Part shown: piece after piece, positions 7,600-16,531 of the stretch
Numbering within the stretch: the first letter of the stretch is position 1
Layout: every line of letters starts with the position of its first letter
Source: Williamsia sp. 1138
GTDB lineage: Bacteria > Actinomycetota > Actinomycetes > Mycobacteriales > Mycobacteriaceae
Direction: 5' to 3'
Length of the DNA: 64,000 bases
Assembly (NCBI RefSeq): GCF_002095435.2
Contig: NZ_MJEJ02000044.1
Location: 1-64,000 of the forward strand
Translations under genes and position numbers: made by a program
Notes under the pieces: model-generated
Databases searched by the model: none
What the model saw: the letters and a program-made list of their open reading frames with translations, nothing else
Told to the model about the DNA's origin: nothing

Positions 7600-8496
7600 T
7601 CACTCCGTGGCGCGGTGCGACTCCGATCGGCGTTGAATCCCGACGTGGTCTGCGGCCCATGAGCCGAGCAGTCGGAGTTGCTCGGCGCTCGGCGATCCGG
7701 GTTCTGCGGTGTACACCATGAGAATCGAGCCCGGGTCTGCGGTGATGACGAGTTCCTCGTACGCCAGACTCACCTCACCGACAACGGGATGGTTGAAGCG
7801 TTTGATGCCCGAACCGTGCGTCCGCACATTGTGGGCGCCCCACAACGTACGGAAAACATCACTGCGCGTCGATAATTCACCGACCAGATCCTGCAACCCC
7901 TTGTCGAAGGGGTCGCGGCCTGCTTCGGCCCGCATGATCGAGACACACATCTCGGCGAACAGGTCCCACTTCGGATAAAAGTCGCGCGAGGCCGGGTCGA
8001 GGAACTGGAACCGGGCGAGGTTGGGCGTGCGCCCGCCATCGCCGAGGACGGGCGAATAGAAGGCTTTCCCGAGTTCGTTCGTTGCCAACAGATCCTGGCG
8101 CTGGTTGCGGACAAACGCGACGCCATCAGTGATGGAATCAAGTGCCCACTGCAAACTCAGCCGCGGCGCAGCGGATTTGGAAGTGCGCCGCCGCGGCCGG
8201 CCCGACGTCGGGATGCCGTCGGCAGCACGAGCCAAATCGAGCAGATGCGCCCGTTCGGTGTCGTCGAGCTGCAGAGCACGGGCAATCGAATCCAGCACTG
8301 ACGCCGACGCGCCCGCGATGGTGCCCCGCTCGAGCCGGGCGTAGTACTCCACACTGACCCCGGCCAGGTTGGCGACCTCACTTCGCCGCAGGCCTGGGAC
8401 CCGGCGATTGGGTCCCGTCTGCAATCCGGCCGCCTCCGGTGTCACATTGGCGCGGCGCGACATCAAGAACTCACGTACCTCGGCCTTGTTGTCCAT
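7600..8496 (-). CDS. XRE-family regulator with MmyB-type ligand domain
   Basis: A 298-residue transcription factor from ATG 8496. Residues about 5-75 form a Cro/C1-type helix-turn-helix that includes PGLRRSEVANLAGVSVEYY and ARLERG. Residues about 110-275 are the MmyB-like ligand-binding domain (LATNELGKAFY, NLARFQFLDP, FNHPVVGEVSLAYEEL). The MmyB-type domains are thought to bind fatty-acyl or similar ligands. It is divergent from a zinc alcohol dehydrogenase and SDR pair with 126 bases between them, so it most likely controls those oxidoreductases; this pairing is common in actinobacteria. Confidence 0.92.
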   Translation of the reverse strand: MDNKAEVREFLMSRRANVTPEAAGLQTGPNRRVPGLRRSEVANLAGVSVEYYARLERGTIAGASASVLDSIARALQLDDTERAHLLDLARAADGIPTSGRPRRRTSKSAAPRLSLQWALDSITDGVAFVRNQRQDLLATNELGKAFYSPVLGDGGRTPNLARFQFLDPASRDFYPKWDLFAEMCVSIMRAEAGRDPFDKGLQDLVGELSTRSDVFRTLWGAHNVRTHGSGIKRFNHPVVGEVSLAYEELVITADPGSILMVYTAEPGSPSAEQLRLLGSWAADHVGIQRRSESHRATE

Positions 8497-8622
8497 GCAT
8501 CCCAGCGTAGGTCCGCCCGCGCAATCGAGGGATGCCCTGGCAATACACCCCTTGGCAGTGACTCCCCCAGCCCAGAGGGAACTGGTTTCGTGAAGGAACA
8601 GCACTCGATGAAGGAGAACTAC

Positions 8623-9642
8623 GTGCGTGGAGTAATTCTGAGCAAGCCCGGTGTCGTGCAGGTCAGCGACCGAGACGATCCGGTGATCATCGAACCGACC
8701 GACGCAATCATCAAGATCGCCGCGACCTGTGTATGCGGGTCCGATCTGTGGCCCTACCGAGGTGACGATCCGGCCGAGCACGTTCCGATGGGTCACGAGT
8801 ACGTCGGTACTGTGACAGCGATCGGCGACGCGGTGAAAAACGTGGCAATAGGCGACTTCGTTGTCGGATCATTCTTTGCCTCCGACAACACCTGTGAGAT
8901 CTGCCGGGCCGGCTACCAATCGCGGTGCGTCCACGCCCAGATCATGGGCGAGATCGGGACCCAAGCCGAATACGCCCGCATACCGCTGGCCGACGGGACC
9001 CTCGTAGCCACCCCGGGACAGCCCGATGCGGACTTGATCCCGTCGCTGCTCGCGGCGTCCGACGTCCTGGGCACCGGCTGGTTTGCCGCTGTGGCGGCCG
9101 AGGCGGGACCGGGCAAGACGGTCGCCGTTGTCGGCGACGGCGCCGTGGGGCTGCTCGGAGTGCTTGCTGCCGAGCAGCTCGGCGCGCAACGCATCATCGC
9201 CATGAGCCGCCACGCCGACCGCCAGCAGTTGGCCCTCGACTTCGGAGCCACCGACATCGTGGAAGAACGTGGTGACGACGGCGTTGCGAAGATCAAGGAA
9301 CTCACCGACGGTCTGGGCGCCCACTCGGTCATCGAAGCCGTCGGCACCCAGGAATCGATGATGCAGGCCATTCGCTCGACCCGCCCGGGAGGCCACCTGG
9401 GGTACGTCGGGGTCTCCCACGACGTACAACTCGCGGGACTCGAGCTGTTCTTCTCCGGCATCCACCTGCACGGTGGGCCTGCCCCCGTGCGCCGGTTCCT
9501 CCCCGAACTCATCGAGCTCATCTGGAACCGCACCATCGATCCCGGCAAAGTCTTCGACCTCACCCTCCCTCTCGAGCAGGCGGCCGAGGGCTACAAGGCG
9601 ATGGACGAGCGCCGCGCCACGAAAGTTCTGCTGACCATCTGA
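8623..9642 (+). CDS. zinc-dependent alcohol dehydrogenase (MDR family)
   Basis: Oxidises an alcohol with NAD(P)+. The protein shows the catalytic-zinc motif [20 protein letters not shown] (zinc His/Glu), and the structural lobe region [15 protein letters not shown], which keeps three Cys; the first position is not Cys, as in several relatives. The Rossmann [14 protein letters not shown] follows at about residue 165-180. GTG 8623 is preferred because AAGGAG lies six bases upstream and homologues begin near MRGVIL; GTG 8590 and ATG 8608 are longer alternatives. The SDR gene follows 34 bases on, and the MmyB-type regulator is divergent. AdhD of the mycobacterial mymA locus is in the same family. 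Confidence 0.92.
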   Translation: MRGVILSKPGVVQVSDRDDPVIIEPTDAIIKIAATCVCGSDLWPYRGDDPAEHVPMGHEYVGTVTAIGDAVKNVAIGDFVVGSFFASDNTCEICRAGYQSRCVHAQIMGEIGTQAEYARIPLADGTLVATPGQPDADLIPSLLAASDVLGTGWFAAVAAEAGPGKTVAVVGDGAVGLLGVLAAEQLGAQRIIAMSRHADRQQLALDFGATDIVEERGDDGVAKIKELTDGLGAHSVIEAVGTQESMMQAIRSTRPGGHLGYVGVSHDVQLAGLELFFSGIHLHGGPAPVRRFLPELIELIWNRTIDPGKVFDLTLPLEQAAEGYKAMDERRATKVLLTI

Positions 9643-9676
9643 CCCGGCTCGATTCGACTCGCAGAGAGGACAACCC

Positions 9677-10444
9677 ATGAACAGCAACGAATTCGTCGGA
9701 AAGGTCGCGTTCATCACCGGCGCAGGCAGCGGGATCGGTCGCGCCACCGCGCTGGCATTCGGCGCCGCCGGAGCCCACGTCGTGGCCACCGACATCAACA
9801 GCGACAGTGCACAAGCCACCGCCGACCTCGTCGAGCACGAGGGCGGTCGAGCACTGGGACTGTGCTGCGACGTGACCCGCAGCGATGACATCACGGCGGC
9901 ACTGACCGCGACGGTCGACACGTTCGGGCGTCTCGACATCGCGTTCAACAACGCCGGCATCGAGCAACCCGTCGCGCCTCTTGCCGACATCAGCGAAGAC
10001 AGCTGGAACCGCGTCGTCGCCGTCAACCTCACCAGCGTCTTTCTGTGCATGCTGCACCAGATACCACTGCTGCTGCAGACGGGAGGAGGCGCGATCATCA
10101 ACACCTCGTCCGGTGCCGGCGTCATCGGAATCCGAGGCCAAAGCGCTTATACTGCAGTCAAACACGGCGTGATCGGCATGACGAAGTCCGCCGCCCTCGA
10201 TTATGCCGCGGCCGGGATTCGCGTCAACGCCATCTGCCCAGGCATCATCGAAACCCCCATGATGGACCGGTTCTCCGGCGGTACCGCCGAGGGACGGGCA
10301 CGTGTCACCGCCCAAGAACCCGTCGGCCGGATGGGACGACCAGAAGAAATCGCCTCCGCCGTCCAATGGCTCGCCTCAGACCTCGGCGCATTCACCACCG
10401 GCCACGCCCTCGTCATCGACGGCGGACAGACCGTCGGCCTATGA
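9677..10444 (+). CDS. short-chain dehydrogenase/reductase
   Basis: A 255-residue classical SDR. It has the cofactor motif TGAGSGIG (about 14-21), an Asp after strand 2 (VVATDIN) that favours NAD(H), the NNAG motif, and the catalytic Ser/Tyr/Lys in [21 protein letters not shown] (tetrad Tyr and Lys in YTAVK). It ends with the usual [14 protein letters not shown]. It follows the zinc alcohol dehydrogenase closely and is probably co-transcribed; the two may act successively on a hydroxy/keto substrate. The substrate is unknown. Confidence 0.93.
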   Translation: MNSNEFVGKVAFITGAGSGIGRATALAFGAAGAHVVATDINSDSAQATADLVEHEGGRALGLCCDVTRSDDITAALTATVDTFGRLDIAFNNAGIEQPVAPLADISEDSWNRVVAVNLTSVFLCMLHQIPLLLQTGGGAIINTSSGAGVIGIRGQSAYTAVKHGVIGMTKSAALDYAAAGIRVNAICPGIIETPMMDRFSGGTAEGRARVTAQEPVGRMGRPEEIASAVQWLASDLGAFTTGHALVIDGGQTVGL

Positions 10445-10472
10445 CCCACCACGCGCGTGACAGGCTGTTGCC

Positions 10473-11087
10473 GTGGCCGAACTCTTGTTGGTGAGCCGAT
10501 GGTTGTCCGCGGTTCCGGGTTTCCTGACACCCAAGGTCGGGCCTGGCGCCCGGGTCGGATTCGTCCCGACCGCGTCGTCGATCTACGACGATCGCGCCTG
10601 GGTCGATCTCGACCGGACAACCCTTCACGAGCAGGGCTGGTCGACGGTCGAACTGGACATCGAAGCAATGACATCGGCCGACATGGAGAGGGCTCTGACA
10701 ACCGTTGACGCGGTCTTTGTTTCCGGGGGCAATGTGTTCCACCTGCTCGCGGCGATGCGGCGCACCGGATTCGCCGACATGCTGACAACACATGTGCAGG
10801 CAGGTCTCCCCTACATCGGCGCCAGTGCCGGTGCCTGCGTGATCGGTGCCGACATCGAACCACTCGGCCTGCTCGACGACCCGACAGAGGCACGTGGACT
10901 GGACTCCACGATCGGGCTCGGCTGGATCGACGAGGTCATCGTGCCGCACGCCGACGGCATTGTTTCCGGGCCCGCGGTCGTCGATGAGGTCGTTCGCCTC
11001 TACGGCAAGCGATTTGCTCTGCGTCTGATCGCCGATGACCAGGCAGTGCTCGTCTCCGGTTCCGCAGTGTCGATCGTCTCATCCTGA
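10473..11087 (+). CDS. peptidase E-like protein (S51 family)
   Basis: A 204-residue protein starting at GTG 10473. S51 peptidases such as PepE hydrolyse Asp-Xaa dipeptides. The visible motifs are VGFVPTASS near the N-terminus, VDAVFVSGGNVFHLL, the nucleophile elbow GASAGACVIG (Ser at about residue 119), and the downstream GLGWIDEVIVPHAD that supplies the usual acid and His. Length is slightly shorter than E. coli PepE. It follows the SDR gene by 28 bases and may be the last gene of that unit, although a functional link is not obvious. Confidence 0.88.
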   Translation: MAELLLVSRWLSAVPGFLTPKVGPGARVGFVPTASSIYDDRAWVDLDRTTLHEQGWSTVELDIEAMTSADMERALTTVDAVFVSGGNVFHLLAAMRRTGFADMLTTHVQAGLPYIGASAGACVIGADIEPLGLLDDPTEARGLDSTIGLGWIDEVIVPHADGIVSGPAVVDEVVRLYGKRFALRLIADDQAVLVSGSAVSIVSS

Positions 11088-11176
11088 CCGCGAGACCGAT
11101 CACCGGCGTGGACGCTGACGGTTGCTTCGCACACCCCGCATCGTGATACTGGTCACATACACCGGGGACCTGCTAG

Positions 11177-12253
11177 ATGAGCGAAGCTGTCATCGGTCAT
11201 TCGCGTGTCGACGGCCATGCTCACCGCGTCTTCGCGGCGACGACCGACCCGTGGGATCACCCGCGGACGACGGTCGGGGTGTCTCTGATCTGCGATTGGG
11301 CTGCCCGCCGCGGCGCCGGCCCGACCGCGTTGCTGGTTGGTACCGGGATCAGCGCCGAGGCATTGGCCGATGCCGAGTACCTGATCGAGGCCCAGCAAGA
11401 GATGGCCGTCATCCGCAACTTCCTGACCACCTTCGACAACCTGCCGGGCTTGGGCGTCGAGGTCGGCCGGGATTATCACCTGACGGCATACGGATACTAC
11501 GGCTACCTACTCATGACGTGCTCGGTCGTGTCCGACATGGTCCGCCTGGGTCTTCGGTACTCTCCACTGACCTTTGCATTCTCGACGATCCATGGCGAGT
11601 TCCGACCCGGTGACCGGTGGGCGCTCACGTTGCGAACAGACAACGTTCCCGACGACATCGCCTGTTTCGTGGTGGAACGTGACATCAGCGCCAGCCTGCA
11701 GATGCAGCGCGAACTCTTTGCGCACACCACCGAAAACCCGCTGCAGGAGGTTCATTTCGAGCACGAAGCACCACCGCCTGACGCGCTCGCCCGGCACGAG
11801 AGAGTGTTCGGAGTCCCGGTTCTGTTCGATCAGGATCGCACGGAGCTGATCTTCGACGAGGACTACCTCGATTGGCAGCTGCCGATGGCGAACGAACACA
11901 CCGAAGCCGTGATGGTGGACCATTGCGAACGAATCCGCGCCGAACGCATCCGCGCCGGTGGGATCGCGAGCCGGGTGCGCTCGCATCTGATGACCCTGCC
12001 CACCCTCGACCACACGCTCGACGAATGCGCGGCCGAACTGCAGTACTCCAGTCGAACTCTCCGGCGGTGCCTGACCCGCGAGGGGACCTCCTACCGGGAG
12101 ATACACGACGACACGCGCCGCAGCGTCGCGCACGACCTCCTGCGGGACACATCGCTTCCCCGCACCCAGATCGCAGAGCGGCTGGGCTACCGCGACTGGT
12201 CCAGCTTCACCCGGGCGATGCGGCGTTGGGGTGATCCGCAGCGGCCGAGCTGA
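11177..12253 (+). CDS. AraC-family regulator with arabinose-binding-like N-terminal domain
   Basis: A 358-residue transcription factor. Residues about 20-205 correspond to the N-terminal ligand domain found in OruR/VirS-type AraC proteins; residues about 255-345 hold the two helix-turn-helix motifs (LDECAAELQYSSRTLRRCL and TQIAERLGYRDWSSFTRAM). VirS of Mycobacterium tuberculosis has the same architecture and controls a monooxygenase/esterase operon. Here the gene ends two bases from the convergent monooxygenase gene, so it probably controls the esterase-monooxygenase pair or the ADH-SDR pair upstream. Confidence 0.9.
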   Translation: MSEAVIGHSRVDGHAHRVFAATTDPWDHPRTTVGVSLICDWAARRGAGPTALLVGTGISAEALADAEYLIEAQQEMAVIRNFLTTFDNLPGLGVEVGRDYHLTAYGYYGYLLMTCSVVSDMVRLGLRYSPLTFAFSTIHGEFRPGDRWALTLRTDNVPDDIACFVVERDISASLQMQRELFAHTTENPLQEVHFEHEAPPPDALARHERVFGVPVLFDQDRTELIFDEDYLDWQLPMANEHTEAVMVDHCERIRAERIRAGGIASRVRSHLMTLPTLDHTLDECAAELQYSSRTLRRCLTREGTSYREIHDDTRRSVAHDLLRDTSLPRTQIAERLGYRDWSSFTRAMRRWGDPQRPS

Positions 12254-12255
12254 CG

Positions 12256-13845
12256 TCAGGCGGTGATCTCGAAGCCGTGGTAATCCGCGACGGCGACACC
12301 GTCGCAGATTTGCTTGTACACATCGACGCCGGCCACGAACGGTAGAAAGACCTGTCGCTTCCCGGGCACGTTGGCGCCCATGTACCAGGATGCAGCCTGC
12401 GGGAACAGGGTCATGTCCGCGGTGTCGTTGGTGATGTCGACCCAACCGTTCTCTGCCTGCACGTCAGGCTCGATGCGACGCTGACCTCGAGCACGCATCA
12501 CCTCGAGCACGTCGGCGATCCAATCGACATGCTGCTCGATGGAGGTGAGCATGTTCGACAGCACGGACGGACTCTGCGGACCGGTGATGGTGAACAGATT
12601 GGGTAGTCCTGCCACCATCAGCCCGAGGTACGTTCGGGGCCCTTCCGACCACTTCTCCCTCAGCGTCACCTCACCATTCCGGATGTCGATTGCCTGCAGG
12701 GCGCCGGTCATCGCGTCGAAGCCGGTGGCGAAGATGATCACGTCGAACTCGCGCTCGGTGTTCCCGGCGAGAATGCCGTGGGCCGTGACCCTGTGGAGGG
12801 GATCCTCCCGCAAGTCGACCAGCGTGACGTAGTCTTGGTTGTACACCTCGAAGTATCCGGTGTCGACGCACATACGTTTTGTTGCAATGGGATACGTGGT
12901 GGGTATCAACTTCTCGGCGAGAACCGGATCGTTCACCTTGTCACGGATCCGGTCAGCGACGAAGTCAGCCGCCGCCTTATTCACCGCCGGGTCCTGCACC
13001 AGATCCAGAAACGACTGCTGATAGCACAGTCCGCCATCAGTCCACCGACGGGACAGTTCCGTGATCACCTCGTCGGGGCTGTACTCGTCGAAGAACTTCG
13101 GTTCCGGCTCGGCGCAGTGCGCACCCCCACGCGTGACCTTGCTCTCGGCACGGAACTCGCGATACCGCGACTTCACCTCGGCCAGCTCGTCATCGATCTC
13201 GCGGTTGAAAGCCGGGATCGCAAACACCGGGGTTCGCTGAAAAACCGTGAGCTGCGCGACATCCGGAGCAATGGCGGTGATGGTCTGCAACCCCGACGAC
13301 CCCGTACCGACAACAGCTACTCTTTTGCCCGCCAGGTCGACGCCGCCCTCGGGCCAGTCCCATGTCCAATAGATGTCGCCGTCGAAGTCCTCGACTCCAT
13401 CGATGTCGGGTTGGGTCGGTACGGACAGGCATCCGGTCGCGGCGATGACGAATCGTGCAGTGCGATCGACACCGTCGTCGGCACGAACGGTCCAACGACA
13501 AGAGTTTTCGTCGAAATCGAGTCCGGTCACGCGCGTCCCGAAGACGATGTCCTTCCTCAGGTCGTGCTTCGCTGCAACATGCCGGATATAGGCGAGGAGT
13601 TCGGGTTGAGCCGCGTAGCGTTCGGACCAGTTCCACTCCTGCTCCAGCTCCGGGTCGAACGAGTACGAGTACTCGATCGACTCGATGTCGCAGCGGGCGC
13701 CCGGGTAACGGTTCCAATACCAGGTGCCTCCCACCTCAGGACCTGCTTCGAGGATGGTGGCGTCGAAGCCCAGTTCGCGGAGTTTGTGCAGCTGATACAG
13801 CCCTGAGAACCCCGCGCCGATGATGACGACGTCGTGATCGACCAT
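12256..13845 (-). CDS. flavin monooxygenase, Baeyer-Villiger type
   Basis: A 529-residue FAD/NADPH monooxygenase from ATG 13845. It has two Rossmann motifs, GAGFSG (10-15) for FAD and GTGSSG (180-185) for NADPH, and GGTWYWNRYPGARCD (39-53), typical of Baeyer-Villiger enzymes. The fingerprint between them reads FDGDIYWTWDWP (154-165): the usual central His is Trp (residue 160). Such enzymes insert oxygen into ketones to give esters. The esterase gene lies directly upstream in the same direction with a two-base gap, so ester cleavage by that enzyme is likely the next step. The MymA and EthA families are relatives. Confidence 0.93.
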   Translation of the reverse strand: MVDHDVVIIGAGFSGLYQLHKLRELGFDATILEAGPEVGGTWYWNRYPGARCDIESIEYSYSFDPELEQEWNWSERYAAQPELLAYIRHVAAKHDLRKDIVFGTRVTGLDFDENSCRWTVRADDGVDRTARFVIAATGCLSVPTQPDIDGVEDFDGDIYWTWDWPEGGVDLAGKRVAVVGTGSSGLQTITAIAPDVAQLTVFQRTPVFAIPAFNREIDDELAEVKSRYREFRAESKVTRGGAHCAEPEPKFFDEYSPDEVITELSRRWTDGGLCYQQSFLDLVQDPAVNKAAADFVADRIRDKVNDPVLAEKLIPTTYPIATKRMCVDTGYFEVYNQDYVTLVDLREDPLHRVTAHGILAGNTEREFDVIIFATGFDAMTGALQAIDIRNGEVTLREKWSEGPRTYLGLMVAGLPNLFTITGPQSPSVLSNMLTSIEQHVDWIADVLEVMRARGQRRIEPDVQAENGWVDITNDTADMTLFPQAASWYMGANVPGKRQVFLPFVAGVDVYKQICDGVAVADYHGFEITA

Positions 13846-13847
13846 GT

Positions 13848-14804
13848 CTATCCACCGCTTCCGTTGTCGACGAGAAACTTTCCGATGTGCTCGGCAACGA
13901 GTTCGATGCCCGTGGTGTAGCCGGGGAACATGTTGGCCATCTGGAAGTAGGCGTGCATCTGTCCGGAGGCCTCCTCGAGCGTCACCGGAACCCCGGCCGC
14001 TTTCAACGCTTCGGCATAGGCGACACCCTCGTCGTGAAGCGGATCGAACTCGGCGACGTAAACCAACGCCGGGGGCAGCCCGGCCAGACTGTCGGCCCGT
14101 ATGGGCGAGGCATCGGGATTCGTACGCTGGTCCGGGTCTTCGAGGTAGTGACCCCAGAACCAAGCCATGGTGTCCCTGCTGAGCAGTAGTTGATTCTCGG
14201 GCGCGTGGTAGGAGGCGCGATCAAGGTCGCAGTCCGTGACCGGGTACACCAAGACCTGATATCCGATGGTGGGACCTCCGCGGTCGCGGGCCCACCGAGT
14301 CAACACTGCGGCTATGTTGCCGCCGGCACTGTCACCGCAGACGATCAACGGCACGTCGGCGGAGGCGAGGTCGCCGGCATTGTCCGCGACCCAGGACAGG
14401 CCGAGCCAACTGTCTTCGATGGCAGTCGGAAACGGATGCTCGGGTGCCTTGCGGTAATTGACCAGCACCACGGTCGACTGGGTCCGGTTCGCCAGGTCAC
14501 GCGCCAGATGGTCGTACTGCAGGTCGATATCGCCGATCACCCACCCTCCCCCGTGGAAGTAGACGATGAGCGACCGCGAAGCGCCCTCGGGGATGATCGC
14601 GCGCACTCGGATCGTGTCGCCGTCCGGCGTGTCGAGGCGCGCGTTCCGGACCTCGTCGACATCGGGGCCACGTCCGCTCATACCGGCGAAGACCATTCCG
14701 GACATCCGCGCGATCGCAGGTGTGCCTTCATGTACCGGCGGCGTTCGCGTCGCCGCCATCTCAGCGAGGAATCCCTGGCTGACCTCATCCAATGGCATGT
14801 ACAT
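13848..14804 (-). CDS. HSL-family alpha/beta-hydrolase (esterase/lipase)
   Basis: A 318-residue esterase of the hormone-sensitive-lipase family. It has the oxyanion-hole motif HGGGWVIGD (about 84-92), the nucleophile motif GDSAGG (about 158-163), acid Asp in YVAEFDPLHDEG and a catalytic His in GQMHAYF near the C-terminus. LipR of the mycobacterial mymA locus belongs to this family. It is the first gene of a pair with the Baeyer-Villiger-type monooxygenase and would hydrolyse ester products. The start at ATG 14804 places a short N-terminal segment before the conserved body; ATG 14798 is an alternative. Confidence 0.93.
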   Translation of the reverse strand: MYMPLDEVSQGFLAEMAATRTPPVHEGTPAIARMSGMVFAGMSGRGPDVDEVRNARLDTPDGDTIRVRAIIPEGASRSLIVYFHGGGWVIGDIDLQYDHLARDLANRTQSTVVLVNYRKAPEHPFPTAIEDSWLGLSWVADNAGDLASADVPLIVCGDSAGGNIAAVLTRWARDRGGPTIGYQVLVYPVTDCDLDRASYHAPENQLLLSRDTMAWFWGHYLEDPDQRTNPDASPIRADSLAGLPPALVYVAEFDPLHDEGVAYAEALKAAGVPVTLEEASGQMHAYFQMANMFPGYTTGIELVAEHIGKFLVDNGSGG

Positions 14805-15256
14805 CGCCTCTCGACGTGACTAGATCGTGGTCCACACAACCTAGGATCTGTCGGCATCGATACCTATCGCAGTCGCGGCCAACTTCGCGACAGTTGCGGC
14901 CATGGCGGTGTGCTCGTAGTCGGCGTAACCGCCACAACATCATCTCCACGAATGAGCCTCACGCGAAAATACTCTTGCCTTTGATATTTATTCGAGAATC
15001 GTTCGAAATTGCCTATTACATTGTGAATGCTGCCTCATTCGTGGTATCTCTGATACAGAGAAACGCAGGATGTTTCATCGAAACACACGGCATTCGGCGG
15101 GCGCTGAACCGGGATCTCAGCGCCACTCTCCATTGTCCTCCGGGCCCATCAGCGTCAGCGGGTCCGCCGGAGAAGCTGGACGAATACATCTGTCCCGAAG
15201 CGTAATAGGTGACTTGTCCGCATCAATTCCACATCAATGGTCGAGGAAGGACCACA
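14805..15256. promoter_or_regulatory. long intergenic region, AT-rich in the middle
   Basis: About 450 bases between the divergent esterase gene and a short peptide gene. The stretch 14945-15070 is much richer in A and T than its surroundings (for example TTGATATTTATTCG), an unusual feature in this genome and consistent with promoters or binding sites. An open frame on the plus strand (14792-15205) crosses it but has no codon bias or recognisable product. The region just before 15257 ends in a good ribosome binding site for the peptide gene. Confidence 0.4.
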
Positions 15257-15346
15257 ATGCTATCTGCGATTTCCTACTTCATCGAGTCCATAGACAATGC
15301 CCTCTGGGACATCGCCGAGGCCATCGTCACCGGCAGCGACGCGTAG
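15257..15346 (+). CDS. 29-residue acidic amphipathic peptide
   Basis: A short gene from ATG 15257 to TAG 15344-15346, with a strong purine-rich ribosome binding site (GAGGAAGG, 15243-15250) six bases upstream and a terminator-like hairpin starting 11 bases after the stop. The peptide begins MLSAISYFIES and ends with VTGSDA. It has five acidic residues (10, 13, 18, 21, 28), no Lys or Arg, and hydrophobic residues at 2, 5, 8, 9, 12, 16, 19, 23 and 24, a 3-4 spacing that gives one continuous amphipathic helix. There is no signal sequence. This resembles in general character, not in recognisable sequence, the small helical porins of Corynebacteriales or the modulin peptides. Function is unknown. 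Confidence 0.6.
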   Translation: MLSAISYFIESIDNALWDIAEAIVTGSDA

Positions 15347-15357
15347 TTCAGCGCAGG

Positions 15358-15387
15358 GTGGCCGTCACAAAGTCCTGTGGCGGCCAC
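15358..15387 (+). terminator. hairpin terminator after the 29-residue peptide gene
   Basis: The arms GTGGCCGTCACA (15358-15369) and TGTGGCGGCCAC (15376-15387) pair over 12 positions with one G-U wobble and a six-base loop. There is no T-run after it, as is usual for high-GC actinobacterial terminators. It lies between the peptide gene and the convergent thioesterase gene, so it may stop transcription from both sides. Confidence 0.65.
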
Positions 15388-15421
15388 ACTGCGTGCACCT
15401 GTCGATGAACGCGACGCGTGA

Positions 15422-16192
15422 TCAGAAAGGCCGAATGGTCAATATCTGCGACTGGGTCCCGATCGGACCGACCACGTCATGCAGGATACTACTGGTCACG
15501 CCGACCCCGTCCGGCCCGAATGACACCGACGTGTCGAAGCCGATCCATCGACTCGTGGGTTGCCGGAAGAAGTGCGCCGTGAGATCGAGGTTGGGGTAAG
15601 CGACTTCACGAGGATCAGCGCGTACCGCCATTCCGTTCGCGATGTCGAGCAGTCCCGCGACGGAGGCCAGCGCGCTGACCTGCTCATCGACGACCAGCGG
15701 GTGCGTGGTCCGAACCCAATAGACAGCCCGACCGGTATCGACCTGTTTGCGCCGGACCTCGACCGAGGCGATGAAACCGCCCGGCCATACGCTTGAAGGA
15801 TCCCAGGCCTCCAACGCCTCAGGGGGCTCAATGGACACGAGCGGCGTACCGGCGTGCGCGTCCGTATCCCCCGGTCGCATCAACCATGCGCGCAGTCGGA
15901 CTATGGCACGTCCGTCATGACCGAGTACAGCCTCCACCAACTCGATCGTTCGCCCTCCCCGAATGACGGCGACCGTTACGTCACAGGGCGCGAGCGGCAC
16001 CGTCCCGAGGATGTCGTAGGACAGTCGGCCGATGACGAGCCCGTCGTCTCGCCGGGCGTCGCGATCGGTTTCGACGGCATGAACCAGCAGCCCCAGCGCA
16101 GGCGCGATGTGCTGCTCCTCGTGGTGCCAAGCACCACCGACGTGGGTGGTGGGACGAAAGGTATCGGCGTCGAGCCGTTCGAAATAAGGCAT
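15422..16192 (-). CDS. thioesterase-superfamily protein (TesB-like double hotdog)
   Basis: A 256-residue protein from ATG 16192. It resembles the actinobacterial 'thioesterase family protein' group: two hotdog-like halves, with the N-terminal half around RLSYDILGTVPLAPCDVTVAVIR and the C-terminal half around YPNLDLTAHFFRQP and DTSVSFGPDGVGVTSSILHD. Such proteins hydrolyse acyl-CoA thioesters; neither substrate nor catalytic residues can be fixed from sequence. It is convergent with the peptide gene and separated by 66 bases from a small membrane-protein gene upstream. Confidence 0.85.
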   Translation of the reverse strand: MPYFERLDADTFRPTTHVGGAWHHEEQHIAPALGLLVHAVETDRDARRDDGLVIGRLSYDILGTVPLAPCDVTVAVIRGGRTIELVEAVLGHDGRAIVRLRAWLMRPGDTDAHAGTPLVSIEPPEALEAWDPSSVWPGGFIASVEVRRKQVDTGRAVYWVRTTHPLVVDEQVSALASVAGLLDIANGMAVRADPREVAYPNLDLTAHFFRQPTSRWIGFDTSVSFGPDGVGVTSSILHDVVGPIGTQSQILTIRPF

Positions 16193-16258
16193 CAGCCGCC
16201 ACTCTCTTCAGTTAGTCTTGATTAACCGAAGTCAGTGTAGACGACGCCGCGAGGTGAG

Positions 16259-16531
16259 CTAATCGAGCCACCGAAGCAGGAACGCCAGACCGATCACCGC
16301 GATCACGACCAACAGGCTCAACAGCGCCAGCAGCAACCCGCCGAGGACGACGCCCGCAACAAAGACCACCGACCCGATGGCAAGGGTGAAGGAGGCTGCG
16401 AGCGCGATGGTCGCAGTCACATCTGGTTCGTCCCGGCCGTTGAATGCGCTCGGCTGCGACGTCCACATGTCAGGTGGCGCTGACGGCTCCACCGTGCGCG
16501 GGTCTACCGAATCATCTTCACGAGAATGCAT
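16259..16531 (-). CDS. small two-span membrane protein
   Basis: A 90-residue protein from ATG 16531. The N-terminal 35 residues are acidic and polar; two hydrophobic spans follow (about 38-60 and 63-86), with very short connecting loop and the C-terminus LLRWLD. No family was recognised. It is probably the upstream neighbour of the thioesterase gene in the same direction, though the 66-base gap leaves room for a separate promoter. Confidence 0.55.
   Translation of the reverse strand: MHSREDDSVDPRTVEPSAPPDMWTSQPSAFNGRDEPDVTATIALAASFTLAIGSVVFVAGVVLGGLLLALLSLLVVIAVIGLAFLLRWLD

Noticed and set aside
14792-15205. Plus-strand open frame of 137 codons
   Set aside because: It overlaps the start of the divergent esterase gene, has no coding-like codon bias, and crosses an AT-rich non-coding region.
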